NCBI RefSeq assembly: GCF_002205635.1
Contig: NZ_NISJ01000001.1
Location: 434,001-498,000, forward strand
Direction of reading: 5' to 3'
Length of the DNA stretch: 64,000 nt
Source of the DNA: Sphingopyxis witflariensis
GTDB lineage: Bacteria; Pseudomonadota; Alphaproteobacteria; Sphingomonadales; Sphingomonadaceae
Below the pieces are notes generated by a model. That model saw nothing but the letters and a program-made list of their open reading frames with translations. It was not told where the DNA came from and ran no database searches. How positions within the stretch are numbered: the first letter of the stretch is position 1; each line of letters starts with the position of its first letter. Shown here in pieces: positions 62,757 through 64,000 of this stretch. The position numbers and the translations under genes are program-made.

Positions 62757-63773
62757 ATGCCATCCATGACGATGATCCAGGCGCTTAATTCGGCACTGGC
62801 CGACAAGCTCGCTGACGACGCCGACGTCCTCATTTTCGGCGAGGATGTCGGCTATTTCGGCGGCGTGTTCCGCGTCACCGCCGGATTGCAGGAGCGCTTC
62901 GGCCTTCAGCGCTGTTTCGATGCACCGATCGCCGAAAGCGGTATCATTGCGACCGCGATTGGCATGGGCGCCTATGGCCTGCGCCCGGTCCCCGAAATCC
63001 AGTTCGCAGACTATATCCTACCCGCATACGACCAGCTCGTGTCGGAAGCCGCACGGCTGCGCTATCGTTCGTCTGGGGAATTTACAGCCCCGATTACGGT
63101 GCGTTCGCCCTATGGCGGCGGCATCTTCGGTGGCCAGACGCACAGCCAGTCGCCCGAGGCAATTTTCGCGCATATAACCGGGCTCAAGACAGTGATCCCG
63201 TCAACGCCCTATGACGCCAAGGGATTGCTGATCGCGGCGATCGAGGATGATGATCCGGTGATTTTCCTCGAGCCCAAACGGCTTTATAACGGCCCGTTCG
63301 ACGGACGCCCCGACCAGCAGGTACCGGGCTGGCACGGACATCCCGCCGCCGAAGTGCCCGAGGGGCTGTATCGGATCCCGCTCGGCAAGGCAGCGACGGT
63401 GCGCGAGGGCGAGGCGGCGACCGTGCTCGCCTATGGCACGATGGTCCATGTCGCACTGTCGGCGATCGAGGAATGCGGCATCGATGCTGAACTGATCGAC
63501 CTGCGCTCGATCGTCCCCCTCGACATCGACGCGATCGTCGCCTCCGTGCAAAAGACGGGGCGCTGCGTTATTTTGCACGAAGCCTCGCGCTTCGGCGGCT
63601 TTGGCGGCGAATTGTCGGCGCTGGTGCAGGAACGCTGCTTCTATCATCTCGAAGCTCCGGTCGAGCGCGTTTGCGGCTGGGATACCCCCTATCCGCATGC
63701 GTTCGAATGGGATTATTTTCCGGGGCCCGCGCGGCTCATCAAGGCGCTGCGGCGCGTCACTGGGGAAGCCTGA
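62757..63773 (+). CDS. bkdA2: Branched-chain 2-oxoacid dehydrogenase E1 component, beta subunit
   Basis: The 338-residue protein starts MPSMTMIQALNSALADKLADDADVLIFGEDVGYFGGVFRVTAGLQ. Transketolase-like signatures are DAPIAESGIIATAIGMGAYGLRPVPEIQFADYILPAYDQLVSEAARLRYRS, and the C-terminal domain has AYGTMVHVA and ELIDLRSIVPLDIDAI. It forms the alpha2-beta2 E1 with the preceding product. The ATG is 4 bases after the alpha stop. Confidence 0.93.
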   Translation: MPSMTMIQALNSALADKLADDADVLIFGEDVGYFGGVFRVTAGLQERFGLQRCFDAPIAESGIIATAIGMGAYGLRPVPEIQFADYILPAYDQLVSEAARLRYRSSGEFTAPITVRSPYGGGIFGGQTHSQSPEAIFAHITGLKTVIPSTPYDAKGLLIAAIEDDDPVIFLEPKRLYNGPFDGRPDQQVPGWHGHPAAEVPEGLYRIPLGKAATVREGEAATVLAYGTMVHVALSAIEECGIDAELIDLRSIVPLDIDAIVASVQKTGRCVILHEASRFGGFGGELSALVQERCFYHLEAPVERVCGWDTPYPHAFEWDYFPGPARLIKALRRVTGEA

Positions 63774-63774
63774 C

Positions 63775-64000
63775 ATGGCCCGCTATTCATTCCGTCTTCC
63801 CGACATTGGCGAAGGCATCGCCGAGGCCGAAATCGTCGCCTGGCACGTCAAGATCGGCGAGCGCGTCGAGGAAGACGCGCAACTCGCCGATATGATGACA
63901 GACAAGGCGACGGTTGAAATGGAATCGCCGGTATCAGGGATCGTCGTTGAGCTCGCGGGCGAGGTCGGTGATCTGATCCCGATCGGCTCGACCCTCGCGG
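63775..64000 (+). CDS. bkdB: Dihydrolipoyl acyltransferase E2 (3' truncated by window)
   Basis: Seventy-five residues of the E2 N-terminus are visible: MARYSFRLPDIGEGIAEAEI, then the lipoyl domain with the attachment Lys44 in MMTDKATVEMESPVSG. The gene starts one base after the E1 beta stop. The peripheral-subunit-binding and catalytic domains lie beyond the window. Confidence 0.92.
   Translation, partial: MARYSFRLPDIGEGIAEAEIVAWHVKIGERVEEDAQLADMMTDKATVEMESPVSGIVVELAGEVGDLIPIGSTLA

Overview
The window is chromosomal DNA from an alphaproteobacterium of the sphingomonad type (Sphingopyxis-like). The evidence is high-GC coding DNA, the hslVU, rodZ-like, cpoB, tilS and ftsH core genes, STN-domain TonB receptors with FecI/FecR, and a lasso precursor whose core closely resembles sphingopyxin I as I remember it. 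Core genes lie at 0-1.8 kb and 33-39 kb. The rest is accessory DNA, sprinkled with intact or decayed IS elements of the IS3, ISL3, IS110 and IS5 families.

Region by region. (1) 1-1.8 kb: hslV (5' truncated) and hslU. (2) 1.9-4.1 kb: a tight minus-strand operon with a MobA/MobL-like HUH protein, two unknown proteins and a DUF2384 antitoxin-like protein that has no RES toxin. (3) 4.1-6.4 kb: ISL3 debris and an intact IS3-family element with a CTTC target duplication. (4) 6.5-14.9 kb: a six-gene minus-strand operon encoding a fatty-acyl-AMP ligase, a single-chain tandem cytochrome P450, an acyl carrier protein, a NodU-type carbamoyltransferase, an MBOAT and an SGNH/DltD-like protein. It has the four roles of a dlt operon (ligase, carrier, MBOAT, DltD-like partner) plus oxidation and carbamoylation. 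It probably makes a tailored acyl group and attaches it to an extracytoplasmic acceptor. (5) 15-21.5 kb: an MNT-HEPN fusion, small regulators, unknown genes and IS remnants.

(6) 21.8-30.8 kb: a complete lasso-peptide locus. fecI, fecR, a TonB-dependent receptor and an isopeptidase run forward. The precursor A (47 aa, found by eye at 30643-30786), B (protease) and C (cyclase) run backward, and the two units meet with one base between stop codons. The C reading frame has an in-frame TAA at codon 5. (7) 31.1-32.7 kb: a full ISL3-type element; an internally deleted relative sits at 17.1-17.5 kb on the other side of the lasso locus. (8) 33-39 kb: rodZ-like, cpoB, tilS, ftsH, a DUF3800 gene, then palindromic repeats and a MITE-like element. 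(9) 39.6-42.7 kb: small exported proteins and an IS110 remnant.

(10) 42.8-60.7 kb: a large minus-strand catabolic locus with a POT transporter, two dipeptide-epimerase/DgcA-like enzymes, a DUF1611/DgcN-like protein, four penicillin-binding-type serine hydrolases, two amidohydrolases, an alpha/beta hydrolase, a YkvI-like transporter and an XRE-cupin regulator. Three of its promoter regions share a TATTTTCAA-N-TGA motif, a likely common operator. I infer peptide or D-amino-acid (probably D-glutamyl) scavenging. (11) 60.9-64 kb: an Lrp-type regulator divergent from the genes for a branched-chain 2-oxoacid dehydrogenase (E1 alpha, E1 beta and the start of E2).
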